From Prevotella sp. UBA4217 (GTDB lineage: Bacteria; Bacteroidota; Bacteroidia; Bacteroidales; Bacteroidaceae), in the NCBI GenBank assembly GCA_002379425.1, contig DFTH01000007.1, positions 1 through 46,523 of the forward strand: a stretch of 46,523 bases of DNA, read 5' to 3'. A model generated the notes under the pieces. That model ran no database searches, was not told the origin of the DNA, and saw only the letters and a program-made list of their open reading frames with translations. How positions within the stretch are numbered: position 1 is the stretch's first letter; each line of letters starts with the position of its first letter. The position numbers were made by a program, and so were the translations under genes. Below are positions 16,699-23,744 of the stretch, piece after piece.

Positions 16699-17538
16699 AT
16701 GAGAAGGGACATCTGGAAGCGACTGACTCCACTCTATGATGCTGGCGAGGCGAAAGCCATCGTCCGCTGGGTGCTCGACGTGAGGTACGGCCTGACGATG
16801 GCGGACATTCTGTGCGGCAAGGTAGAGGAGTTCTCCGAAGCCGATCAGACAGAACTTGAGGCCATGATGGCAAGACTCGCCGAGGGGGAGCCTGTACAGT
16901 ATGTCCTGGGCGTGGCCGACTTCTGTGGAAGGCAGTTCCGTGTGGCTCCAGGAGTGCTCATCCCCCGTCCGGAGACGGCCGAACTCTGCCAGTGGGTGAT
17001 AGCCGGCCTCACACCACTGCCGTCTCCGTGTGAGATCCTGGATATCGGCACGGGCAGCGGCTGCATCGCTGTGACGTTGGCAGCGGAGATGCCTGCAGCG
17101 CAGGTCACGGCCTGGGATATTTCAGAGGAGGCCCTTCTGATTGCCCAAGAGAATGCCAAAACCCTAGGTGCGGACATCGCCTTCGAGAAGAGAGACATCC
17201 TGGATACCTCTCTTCCCACTTCCCAAACATGGGATGTCATCGTGAGCAATCCGCCCTATATTATGCCCTCTGAGCGCGATGGAATGGAGGAAAACGTGCT
17301 CGGTCATGAGCCGGGCCTGGCCCTCTTTGCCCCGGCGGATAACCCTATCCTTTTCTACCAGCGCATCGGCGACTATGCCGTCCATAGCCTGAAGTCAGGA
17401 GGCTGTCTCTACTTTGAACTCAACCCGCTGACGGCAGATGATGTCGCGGATGACCTGCGGCAGAGAGGATTCAAGGACATAGAGATCCGTCAGGACCAGT
17501 ATGGCAAGAACAGATTCCTTAAGGCTATGAAGATATGA
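16699..17538 (+). CDS. prmC: Release factor glutamine N5-methyltransferase
   Basis: A 279-residue SAM-dependent methyltransferase that methylates the GGQ glutamine of peptide-chain release factors. Seen: helical N-terminal domain, GEPVQYVLGVADFCGRQFRV, PRPETAEL, the SAM-binding ILDIGTGSGCIAVTLA, and the catalytic NPPY in VSNPPYIMPSE. Follows the Rpn gene by 8 bases and overlaps recX by 4 (ATGA), so the three genes look translationally linked. Confidence 0.95.
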   Translation: MRRDIWKRLTPLYDAGEAKAIVRWVLDVRYGLTMADILCGKVEEFSEADQTELEAMMARLAEGEPVQYVLGVADFCGRQFRVAPGVLIPRPETAELCQWVIAGLTPLPSPCEILDIGTGSGCIAVTLAAEMPAAQVTAWDISEEALLIAQENAKTLGADIAFEKRDILDTSLPTSQTWDVIVSNPPYIMPSERDGMEENVLGHEPGLALFAPADNPILFYQRIGDYAVHSLKSGGCLYFELNPLTADDVADDLRQRGFKDIEIRQDQYGKNRFLKAMKI

Positions 17539-18026
17539 AAAAAGAAATGACCGAACAAGAGGCCTACCTGCAACTGGCAGCACTCTGTGCGCAGGCAGAA
17601 CACTGTCAGCGGGAGATGCGTGAGAAGATGCGCCGTTGGGAACTCGATGAAACCGTGCAGAATCGTGTCCTTGACCGTCTTGTCAGGGAACGGTTCGTCG
17701 ATGACGAGCGCTATGCTCGTGCCTTCGTAAAGGATAAGATCCGATACAACAAGTGGGGCCGTCGGAAGGTCCAGCAGGCTCTCTGGCAGAAGGGCATCGA
17801 CAGTGAAATACAGCGGAAAGTACTCGATGAAATCGATGAAAAGGAGTATCTTGACATCCTTCGTCCGCTCCTGAGACAGAAACGTAAGTCCATCAAGGCA
17901 CAGAATGACTATGAACTGAACCAGAAACTGCTCCGCTTTGCCCTCGGGCGAGGCTATACGTTTGATATCATCCGCCAGTGCATTGATGTGGATGAAGAGC
18001 CTGACTATACCGATGAAACCGATTAG
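17535..18026 (+). CDS. recX: RecX regulatory protein
   Basis: A 163-residue helical protein of the RecX family, which binds RecA filaments and limits recombinase activity. Seen: the three-helix repeats with RERFVDDERYARAFVKDKIRYNKWGRRKVQQALWQKGI and FALGRGYTFDIIRQCI. Overlaps prmC upstream and comF downstream (ATG 18013 lies inside recX), an arrangement seen in other Bacteroidales. Confidence 0.92.
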   Translation: MKKEMTEQEAYLQLAALCAQAEHCQREMREKMRRWELDETVQNRVLDRLVRERFVDDERYARAFVKDKIRYNKWGRRKVQQALWQKGIDSEIQRKVLDEIDEKEYLDILRPLLRQKRKSIKAQNDYELNQKLLRFALGRGYTFDIIRQCIDVDEEPDYTDETD

Positions 18027-18714
18027 TTTCTGGCGCCGACTGCTCGACTTGATCTCCCCACGGCTCTGTGTCGTCTGCGGCCATCGCCTGACTGTCACAG
18101 AAGAGGCTGTCTGTATGAAGTGCAATTTGCATCTGCCCCGCACCAACTACCATCTTCATGCTTACGAGAATGAGATGGCACGACTGTTCTGGGGCCAGAT
18201 TCCCGTTGAGCGCGCCGCCGCCTTCTTCTATTATGAGGCCCACGCTGAGACAGCCAACGTGCTCTATGAACTGAAATACAAGAATCATCCCGAGATTGGC
18301 GAGGTGCTTGGCAGGATGTTCGCCCGGGAGATCAGAACTGCGGAATTCTTCGATGGAATCGACGGAATCGTGCCTGTACCGCTGGCCAGGAAGCGCTTGC
18401 GCCAGCGCGGCTATAACCAGAGTATGGAGATAGCGCGTGGGGTCAGCGAGGTAACAGGGCTGCCGGTCTATGGCAAGGTTGTCAGGAGGAACGTCTTTGA
18501 GGGCAGTCAGACGAGCAAAGGCCGCTGGGAAAGGAATGAGAATGTCGAGAAGGTATTTGAACTGATCGACGGAGCCTCTATCCGCAACAGTCACCTGCTG
18601 ATCATCGACGACGTGGTGACCACGGGAGCCACCGTCATCGCCTGTGCCAAGGAACTCATCAAGGCAGGCGATGTGAAGATCAGCATCCTTGCCCTCGGTT
18701 TTGCAAAATCTTAG
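18013..18714 (+). CDS. ComF family phosphoribosyltransferase-like protein
   Basis: A 233-residue ComF-type protein: N-terminal four-cysteine zinc segment (CVVCGH ... CMKC) and a C-terminal phosphoribosyltransferase fold with LLIIDDVVTTGATV. Relatives are needed for DNA uptake or nucleotide salvage in some bacteria; the precise function in this order is unknown. The open frame extends up to 17938, but the start at 18013 (MKPISFWRRLLDLISPRLC) is the family start and overlaps recX by only 14 bases. GRWERNENVEKVF is the conserved RxxNv-type motif of the family. Confidence 0.88.
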   Translation: MKPISFWRRLLDLISPRLCVVCGHRLTVTEEAVCMKCNLHLPRTNYHLHAYENEMARLFWGQIPVERAAAFFYYEAHAETANVLYELKYKNHPEIGEVLGRMFAREIRTAEFFDGIDGIVPVPLARKRLRQRGYNQSMEIARGVSEVTGLPVYGKVVRRNVFEGSQTSKGRWERNENVEKVFELIDGASIRNSHLLIIDDVVTTGATVIACAKELIKAGDVKISILALGFAKS

Positions 18715-18745
18715 TAATTCATGCGGTTGTTACCAGAATATTTCG

Positions 18746-18753
18746 TATCTTTG
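18746..18753 (+). promoter_or_regulatory. -7 promoter box (TATCTTTG) for pyrE
   Basis: TAnnTTTG 21 bases before ATG 18775. It excludes the longer start at 18721. Confidence 0.7.
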
Positions 18754-18774
18754 CAGCCAAATCTTTATAACATT

Positions 18775-19401
18775 ATGGATATCAAGAATCAATTTGCCAA
18801 GAAACTGATGGAGATTGAGGCCATCAAGTTGCAGCCCAACGAGCCCTTCACATGGGCCTCGGGCTGGAAGTCACCGATCTATACTGACAACCGCAAGACA
18901 CTGTCGTTCCCCAGTCTCCGCTCGTTTGTGAAGTTAGAACTCTGTCATGCCATCCAGGAAAACTTCCCTGAGGCTGAGGCCGTGGCAGGTGTGGCTACGG
19001 GTGCCATCGCCCAGGGCGCACTGGTGGCCGACCAACTTGGTCTGCCCTACAGTTACGTGCGCCCGAAGCCGAAGGACCACGGCATGGGCAACCAGGTGGA
19101 GGGCGAGATCAAGAAGGGTGCCAAGGTGGTGGTCGTCGAGGATCTGATCTCCACAGGCGGCAGCAGTCTGAAGGCCGTCGCTGCCCTGCGTGCCTACGGC
19201 GTGGAGGTGATAGGCATGGTGGCCTCGTTCACCTACGGCTTCCCCGTGGCAGAGCAGGCCTTCGAGGAGGCTGGCGTGAAACTGATCACCCTGAGCAACT
19301 ATGAGGCCGTGATCGAGGAGGCTGCCAAGACGGGCTATATCAAGGAAGAGGACAAGGCGGTGCTCGCCGAGTGGCGCAAGAGTCCGGAGACGTGGGGATA
19401 G
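18775..19401 (+). CDS. pyrE: Orotate phosphoribosyltransferase
   Basis: A 208-residue enzyme converting orotate and PRPP to OMP in pyrimidine synthesis. Seen: PFTWASGWKSPIYTDNRKTLSFP, GVATGAIAQGALVADQLGLPYSYVRPKPKDHGMGNQVEG (the flexible catalytic loop), and the PRPP motif VVVVEDLISTGGSSLKAV. The start follows directly on its own promoter box. A 27-bp imperfect inverted repeat follows the stop. Confidence 0.96.
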   Translation: MDIKNQFAKKLMEIEAIKLQPNEPFTWASGWKSPIYTDNRKTLSFPSLRSFVKLELCHAIQENFPEAEAVAGVATGAIAQGALVADQLGLPYSYVRPKPKDHGMGNQVEGEIKKGAKVVVVEDLISTGGSSLKAVAALRAYGVEVIGMVASFTYGFPVAEQAFEEAGVKLITLSNYEAVIEEAAKTGYIKEEDKAVLAEWRKSPETWG

Positions 19402-19410
19402 TAATTCTTT

Positions 19411-19487
19411 GCAGCGGACGACAGGACCTAAAGACTTAGCGCACTAAATAAGGAGAGTAAAAGTCCTTCAGTCCTGTAGTCCGTTGC
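19411..19487. repeat. 27-bp imperfect inverted repeat between pyrE and the SRPBCC gene
   Basis: Arms 19411-19437 and 19461-19487 match at about 22 of 27 positions around a 23-base spacer. The outer part GCAGCGGACNACAGGAC also occurs once just after proB (31607-31623). As RNA it would fold into a long stem and might act as terminator or processing site; no T run follows. Confidence 0.65.
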
Positions 19488-19510
19488 CAAGCGATAAACA
19501 AAGGAAATGA

Positions 19511-19945
19511 ATGATGGGACTATTCGGAAGTGAATCGAAATTCGAGAGCAGCGTGAAGCACGTACCCTATTCTCAGCAGGCTGTCTATGACAATATCAGC
19601 GACCTGAGGAATCTGGAGAAGGTGCGCGACCGCGTGCCAGAGGACAAGGTGAACGACTTTACCTTCGACCAGGACACCGTGAGCCTCAATGTGGCTCCTG
19701 TGGGCGAACTGAAACTCCGCATCTGCGACCGTGAGGAGCCGAAGTGTGTGAAGTTCGAGACGGTGCAGTCGCCTGTGCCCTTCAACGTGTGGATTCAGGT
19801 GCTCCCTGTGGATGAGAACAATGCCAAGATGAAAGTGACGGTGAAGGCCGAACTGAATCCGTTTATCAAGAGTATGGTGGAGAAGCCCTTGCAGGAGGGT
19901 GTCGAGAAGATCGCCGATGCCCTCGCACAAGTACACTATGTCTAA
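19511..19945 (+). CDS. SRPBCC (START/PYP-like) family protein
   Basis: A 144-residue cytoplasmic protein with an SRPBCC-type fold: beta-alpha-alpha start (FESSVKHVPYSQQAVYDNISDLRNLEKVRDRVPEDK), a beta-sheet middle, and a long C-terminal helix (NPFIKSMVEKPLQEGVEKIADALAQV). Such folds bind hydrophobic ligands; this Bacteroidales family has no known role. Either ATG 19511 or 19514 may be used. Its stop codon overlaps the left arm of the inverted repeat that follows. Confidence 0.75.
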   Translation: MMGLFGSESKFESSVKHVPYSQQAVYDNISDLRNLEKVRDRVPEDKVNDFTFDQDTVSLNVAPVGELKLRICDREEPKCVKFETVQSPVPFNVWIQVLPVDENNAKMKVTVKAELNPFIKSMVEKPLQEGVEKIADALAQVHYV

Positions 19946-19986
19946 GTGAAGAGTGAAGAATGAAGAGTGAAGAATCTGCTGCCGCC
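19944..19986 (+). repeat. Left inverted arm flanking the four-helix-bundle gene
   Basis: Made of heptamers of the GTGAAGA / ATGAAGA type followed by ATCTGCTGCCGCC. The reverse complement of 20392-20435 matches 39 of its first 42 bases. Confidence 0.85.
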
Positions 19987-19988
19987 AG

Positions 19989-20369
19989 ATGATTAACTAT
20001 AGGAGAGAGGGAGGTCCACTGCATACTAAAAGTTATGCTTTTGCCGTACGAATTGTGAATATGTTCTTGCATTTTACGGACAGTGACTGGAAGTTACAAA
20101 CTGTCTATAAGCAGATACTACGTTCGGGAACCTCCATCTCTGCCAATGTCCATGAATCGGAATTTGCGCAAAGCCCTTCAGACTTTATTTCGAAACTTCA
20201 CATAGCATTGAAAGAAGCCAACGAGACGATGAACTGGCTAAATCTGTTGCACGATACTCAGGTCTTGGATGACAAAGGATTCGAGAGCATGGCAGCAGAT
20301 TGCAGTGAAGTCATAGCACTACTTGTGTCATCGATTAAAACAACGAAGAAGAATAACCAATTAAAATGA
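19989..20369 (+). CDS. Four-helix-bundle protein (23S rRNA intervening-sequence protein family)
   Basis: A 126-residue helical protein of the TIGR02436/S23 type: AFAVRIVNMFLHFTDSDWKLQTVYKQILRSGTSISANVHESEFAQSPSDFISKLHIALKEANETMNWL. Relatives are encoded in intervening sequences inside 23S rRNA genes, and the fold is shared with the Avd accessory protein of diversity-generating retroelements. Here it is neither in an rRNA gene nor near a reverse transcriptase. It sits alone between the SRPBCC gene and argH, enclosed by 42-bp inverted arms, and starts 2 bases after the left arm. It is AT-richer than its neighbours, which suggests acquisition. Confidence 0.85.
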   Translation: MINYRREGGPLHTKSYAFAVRIVNMFLHFTDSDWKLQTVYKQILRSGTSISANVHESEFAQSPSDFISKLHIALKEANETMNWLNLLHDTQVLDDKGFESMAADCSEVIALLVSSIKTTKKNNQLK

Positions 20370-20391
20370 GTGGACTCTGAGGTTTGAAGGA

Positions 20392-20435
20392 CCGCGGTAG
20401 CAAATTCTTCACTCTTCACTCTTCACTCTTCACTT
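20392..20435 (-). repeat. Right inverted arm flanking the four-helix-bundle gene
   Basis: Four tandem heptamers (TCTTCAC) preceded by CCGCGGTAGCAAAT; inverted copy of 19944-19986. The segment 20404-20440 recurs inside proA (32131-32167) with one difference in 37 bases. It ends 7 bases before the argH ATG. Confidence 0.85.
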
Positions 20436-20442
20436 AAAGAAC

Positions 20443-21774
20443 ATGAAACTTTGGGAAAAGAACTTTGAGATCAACAAGGAGATAGAGCGGTTCACCGTGG
20501 GCCGTGACCGTGAGATGGACCTCTATCTGGCGAAGTACGACGTGCTGGGCTCCATGGCCCACATCACCATGCTCCAGAGCATCGGCCTGCTGGAGAAGGA
20601 TGAGTTGGCGCAGTTGCTGGCCGAACTGAAGCATATCTACCAGTTGGCCGAGCGCGGTGAGTTCGTCATCGAGGACGATGTGGAGGATGTGCACTCACAG
20701 GTGGAGATGCTGCTCACGCGCAAACTGGGCGACATGGGCAAGAAGATACACTCGGGCCGCTCGCGCAACGACCAGGTGCTGGTCGATCTGAAACTCTTCA
20801 CGCGCCACGAACTGATGGAGATCGCCCATGAGGTGAAGAGCCTCTTCGATGAACTCATCCAGAAGAGCAATCAGTATAAGGACGTGCTCATGCCAGGCTA
20901 CACGCATCTGCAGATTGCCATGCCCTCGAGTTTCGGCCTCTGGTTCGGGGCCTACGCCGAGAGCCTCTGCGACGATATGCTCTTCTTGCAGGCTGCCTAT
21001 AAGATGACCAACCGCAACCCGCTCGGCTCGGCTGCCGGCTATGGCTCGTCGTTCCCCCTGAACCGCACGATGACCACCGAACTGCTCGGCTTCGACTCGA
21101 TGGACTATAACGTGGTCTATGCCCAGATGGGGCGCGGCAAGATGGAGCGCAACGTGGGCTTCGCCATCGCCACCATCGCCGGCACGCTCGCCAAACTGGC
21201 CTTCGACGCCTGCCTGTTCAACTCGCAGAACTTCTCCTTTGTCAAGTTGCCGAAGGAGTGCACCACGGGCTCCTCGATCATGCCGCACAAGAAGAACCCC
21301 GACGTGTTCGAACTCATCCGTGCCAAGTCGAACAAACTGCAGAGCCTGCCGCAGCAGGTGACGCTCATCATGAACAACCTGCCCGTGGGCTACTTCCGCG
21401 ACCTGCAGATCATCAAGGAGGTCTTTTTACCCGCCTTCGGCGAACTGAAGGACTGTCTGGAGATGGCTGCCTACATCATCAACAAGATAGAGGTCAACGA
21501 GCATATCCTCGACAACCCGATGTACGACCCGATGTTCTCCGTCGAGGAGGTGAACCGCCTGGCGGCCAGCGGCATGCCGTTCCGCGATGCCTACAAGAAG
21601 GTGGGCCTCGACATCGAGGCGGGCCAGTTCCATGCCGACAAGGAGATCCACCACACCCACGAAGGCTCCATCGGCAACCTCTGCAACGACCAGATAGGGG
21701 CGCTCATGCAGCACACCCTTGACGGCTTCCACTTCGAGCGTATGACGGAGGCCGAAAAAGCCCTGCTGGCATGA
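20443..21774 (+). CDS. argH: Argininosuccinate lyase
   Basis: A 443-residue fumarase-superfamily enzyme for the last step of arginine synthesis (argininosuccinate to arginine and fumarate). Seen: HSGRSRNDQVLVDLKLF, the TH-containing MPGYTHLQIAMP, NPLGSAAGYGSSFP, and the signature GSSIMPHKKNPDVFELIRAK. The start ATG lies 7 bases after the right arm of the inverted repeat, and no TAnnTTTG box is seen between them, so transcription may come from further upstream. The stop overlaps the next gene (ATGA). Confidence 0.96.
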   Translation: MKLWEKNFEINKEIERFTVGRDREMDLYLAKYDVLGSMAHITMLQSIGLLEKDELAQLLAELKHIYQLAERGEFVIEDDVEDVHSQVEMLLTRKLGDMGKKIHSGRSRNDQVLVDLKLFTRHELMEIAHEVKSLFDELIQKSNQYKDVLMPGYTHLQIAMPSSFGLWFGAYAESLCDDMLFLQAAYKMTNRNPLGSAAGYGSSFPLNRTMTTELLGFDSMDYNVVYAQMGRGKMERNVGFAIATIAGTLAKLAFDACLFNSQNFSFVKLPKECTTGSSIMPHKKNPDVFELIRAKSNKLQSLPQQVTLIMNNLPVGYFRDLQIIKEVFLPAFGELKDCLEMAAYIINKIEVNEHILDNPMYDPMFSVEEVNRLAASGMPFRDAYKKVGLDIEAGQFHADKEIHHTHEGSIGNLCNDQIGALMQHTLDGFHFERMTEAEKALLA

Positions 21775-22325
21775 GACGGATACTGACGGGCCTGCTCTGT
21801 GCGCTGCTGATGGCCTGTACGGCCGACGACAGCATCAGCCGCGCCTATCGCTGTACCTTTATCTTCGATACGACGCTCCATCCCCTGCCTTGTCAGTTGA
21901 CGGGCATCCTGGGGAACAGCGGCCATTTCTCCAAGGTGCAGACCTACGTCGCTGCCGACGGCATCCGCCACCTGAAGACTACCCGCAACTACGATGGTGC
22001 CACGGAGGATGTCGCCCTCACCACCGCCAGGGAGAGCCAGATCAGTTTCTCTCTCGGGGCTGGCGACTGTATCATCATCGGCACCAACAGTTACGACAAT
22101 ATACTCGTGGCCTACGACGGCCAGTGCCCCAACTGTCTGGCTGACTACAATGGCACCAGTTATCCCCTCACCTGGCAGAACAACGGCCAGCAACTGCACT
22201 GTGCCAAGTGCGACCGTTCCTACGATGTCAATAACGGGGTGGTGGCCAATGGACCATCCGGGAGGAAGGAACTCCTTCGCTATATGGCAGCCTTCGACGG
22301 CAGTGTCCTCCGCGCCTGGAACTGA
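21771..22325 (+). CDS. Lipoprotein with paired CxxC motifs, function unknown
   Basis: A 184-residue protein with a lipoprotein signal (MRRILTGLLCALLMACTADD; lipobox LMAC). The mature part carries GQCPNCLADY and, about 35 residues later, LHCAKCDRSYDVNNG. The spacing and the following D-x-x-N-G turn recall the Rieske/ferredoxin-subunit fold, but the histidine ligands of a Rieske centre are replaced by cysteines, which would rather bind zinc or a four-cysteine iron site. Overlaps argH by 4 bases. Directly followed, within 3 bases, by a GH3 remnant. Confidence 0.7.
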   Translation: MRRILTGLLCALLMACTADDSISRAYRCTFIFDTTLHPLPCQLTGILGNSGHFSKVQTYVAADGIRHLKTTRNYDGATEDVALTTARESQISFSLGAGDCIIIGTNSYDNILVAYDGQCPNCLADYNGTSYPLTWQNNGQQLHCAKCDRSYDVNNGVVANGPSGRKELLRYMAAFDGSVLRAWN

Positions 22326-22913
22326 CGTGTGTCTCGCATCGGACGCAACAGCAATTTCCATGTGAAGACCTACGAGTCGATGGGGGCCATCGGTGCTACT
22401 GGCGACCCGAAGAATGCCGGTGTTACGGGCTGTATTAAGCACTTCCCTGGTCACGGCGACACGAAGGCTGACACGCACTTCGGCTATGCCAGTTCACAGA
22501 AGACGTGGGAGGAGATGCTCTCGTGCGAGATGGTGACCTTCAAGGCGGGCATCCAGTGGGGCTGCCAACTCATTATGACGGCTCACATCGGTACGCCCAA
22601 CGTGACGGGCTCTAACATTCCTGCCACGATGTCATCGGTCATCCTGCAAGACAAACTGCGCCGTGAACTGGGCTATCAGAATCTCATCATCGCCGACGCG
22701 ATGGAGATGGGAGCCATCACCCAGCAGTACACCAATGGCGAGGCTGCCGTGGGCTGTATCAAGGCCGGTGTTGACATCGTGCTCGGCCCGCAGGTGTTCA
22801 CGGAGGCTTTCGACGCGGTGGTCAAGGCTGTGGAAGTCGGTGAAATCACAGAGCAACGCATTGACGAGAGCGTGCGTCGCATTCTGAAGCTGAAGCAGAG
22901 CATCAGGAAATAG
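22326..22913 (+). pseudogene. C-terminal remnant of a GH3 NagZ-type beta-N-acetylglucosaminidase
   Basis: About 194 residues (possible GTG start at 22329) that align to the second half of a NagZ-type GH3 barrel: RNSNFHVKTYESMG, the catalytic His/Asp loop CIKHFPGHGDTKADTHFGY, LIMTAHIGTPN, the nucleophile region LIIADAMEMGAI, and the natural end RIDESVRRILKLKQSIRK. The first 150 or so residues of the barrel, with the substrate-binding strands, are gone. The join falls at the stop codon of the lipoprotein gene, so this is most likely a deletion remnant and inactive. A terminator follows. Confidence 0.8.
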
Positions 22914-22925
22914 GCAGCCCCCAGA

Positions 22926-22966
22926 CCCCGTGTTCTTGACAACGCTAACAAGGGGACGTTTTTTTT
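22926..22966 (+). terminator. Rho-independent terminator after the GH3 remnant
   Basis: CCCCGTGTT pairs with AACAAGGGG (one mismatch) around a 12-base loop, followed by a run of eight T residues at 22959-22966. Confidence 0.7.
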
Positions 22967-22973
22967 AATTTTC

Positions 22974-23368
22974 TTGCATACACTGCATACACTAAGGTAT
23001 AAACAGTTGGCTGTCAGGCGTTTACTTAGTGTATGCAACTTTATTTGGTGTATGCAACTCTCTTACCAGGTACTGCCCCCCTGATCTCGGGTTTTGTCCC
23101 AGGCCCTGGGACGTTTGTAGAGTTGCCCTTTTGGTTTCCCATGCAGCCCTTTGGCTTCGAAGAGTGGCTCCGTAGATTCGTCCCAGGGCTTGGGACGTTT
23201 CCTTTGAGGCTCTTCTCCGTTGCTGTAGGTCTTGGCCAGTTGCTGTATCATCTCTTTACCTGCGTAGTTTCGGCTTTTGGTTTGTTGCATACACTAAATA
23301 AATTTGCATACACCGAATAAGTCGCTGAAAAACAGTTTATTATGGCTTAGTGTATGCAGTGTATGCAA
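22974..23368. repeat. Mirror-symmetric inverted-repeat element built on the octamer GCATACAC
   Basis: Two arms of about 84 bp (22974-23057 and 23285-23368) are inverted copies. Each has four copies of GCATACAC: two direct, 9 bases apart, then two inverted. Measured from the outside in, the spacings are 9, 44 and 19 bases on both sides. The outer 23 bases and the octamers are identical between arms; the 44-base interval has diverged. The centre holds a 75-codon minus-strand ORF and two GTCCCAGG/CTGGGAC palindromes. It resembles a small non-autonomous mobile element or a multi-site binding region; no target duplication was found. Confidence 0.85.
23063..23290 (-). CDS. Possible 75-residue protein inside the GCATACAC element
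   Basis: An open frame (MQQTKSRNYAGKEMIQQLAK...) filling the centre of the inverted-repeat element; its ATG lies within one GCATACAC copy. It is basic and carries two copies of a K-R-P-(R/K)-(A/P)-W-D motif, each encoded across one of the palindromes at 23096-23112 and 23180-23196. No family is recognised and there is no clear TAnnTTTG box. It could be a real small protein or a by-product of the palindromes. Confidence 0.35.
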   Translation of the reverse strand: MQQTKSRNYAGKEMIQQLAKTYSNGEEPQRKRPKPWDESTEPLFEAKGLHGKPKGQLYKRPRAWDKTRDQGGSTW

Positions 23369-23429
23369 TAAAATCTTTAAGTTTTTGAAAAGATCAGGAG
23401 GATGAGATCAGAGGGACTTGGCACTATGG

Positions 23430-23505
23430 GACTGACCTTGATGTGATAACTACAGAAAAAGCAGGAAAAGATTTGGAAATTACGTAAATAGTTCGTACCT
23501 TTGCA
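23430..23505 (+). repeat. Direct repeat copy 1 (promoter-carrying, 76 bp)
   Basis: Identical at 74 of 76 positions to 24547-24622. It runs from GACTGACCTTGATG to the promoter box and TTTGCA. It lies directly upstream of the DUF3791 gene. Confidence 0.92.
23496..23503 (+). promoter_or_regulatory. -7 promoter box (TACCTTTG) for the DUF3791-DUF3990 operon
   Basis: TAnnTTTG 20 bases upstream of ATG 23523, inside direct repeat copy 1. Confidence 0.65.
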
Positions 23506-23522
23506 GCGAAACAGTTAATTGT

Positions 23523-23744
23523 ATGTTTAGTATCAAGGACATATCCGAATATATCGTGTTACTCATTGCAGCCTTCGCCAGTCACTACAATATGACCGAT
23601 GCTGAGGCCTACCGCTACCTGAGCCGCTACGGAGCCATCAAGGTGGCGCACGACTTCTACGACGTGATGCACACCCAGCCGATGGACGACATGGTGCAGA
23701 GCATGAGTACCTATTGCCACAGGAAAGGAGGTGAGTTATGCTGA
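23523..23744 (+). CDS. DUF3791 domain protein
   Basis: A 73-residue protein of the DUF3791 type (SIKDISEYIVLLIAAFASHYNMTDAEAYRYLSRYGAIKVAHDFYDVMHT). In many genomes DUF3791 genes stand directly before DUF3990 genes, and the pair looks like a toxin-antitoxin or related module; this is a recurring arrangement, not a proven function. It overlaps the DUF3990 gene by 7 bases and is first in a three-gene operon bounded by direct repeats. Confidence 0.82.
   Translation: MFSIKDISEYIVLLIAAFASHYNMTDAEAYRYLSRYGAIKVAHDFYDVMHTQPMDDMVQSMSTYCHRKGGELC

Larger units (their letters stand above)
22914..23522. other. Intergenic region occupied by a terminator, a mirror-symmetric repeat element and a promoter repeat
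   Basis: This 609-base stretch holds the terminator at 22926-22966, the GCATACAC element at 22974-23368 with a small minus-strand ORF in its centre, and the first copy of the 76-bp direct repeat (23430-23505). Bases 23370-23429 show nothing recognisable. Confidence 0.7.

Noticed and set aside
19989..20369. Avd accessory gene of a diversity-generating retroelement
   Set aside because: No reverse transcriptase, template repeat or variable repeat is visible nearby; the IVS-protein reading fits better.
23033..23320. 95-residue plus-strand ORF across the GCATACAC element
   Set aside because: Hydrophobic antisense of the minus-strand frame, starts within an arm, no promoter and no family; treated as a shadow.
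22974..23368. CRISPR array (repeated GCATACAC units)
   Set aside because: Repeats are only 8 bases, occur in both orientations with mirrored spacing, and there are no equal-length spacers or cas genes.
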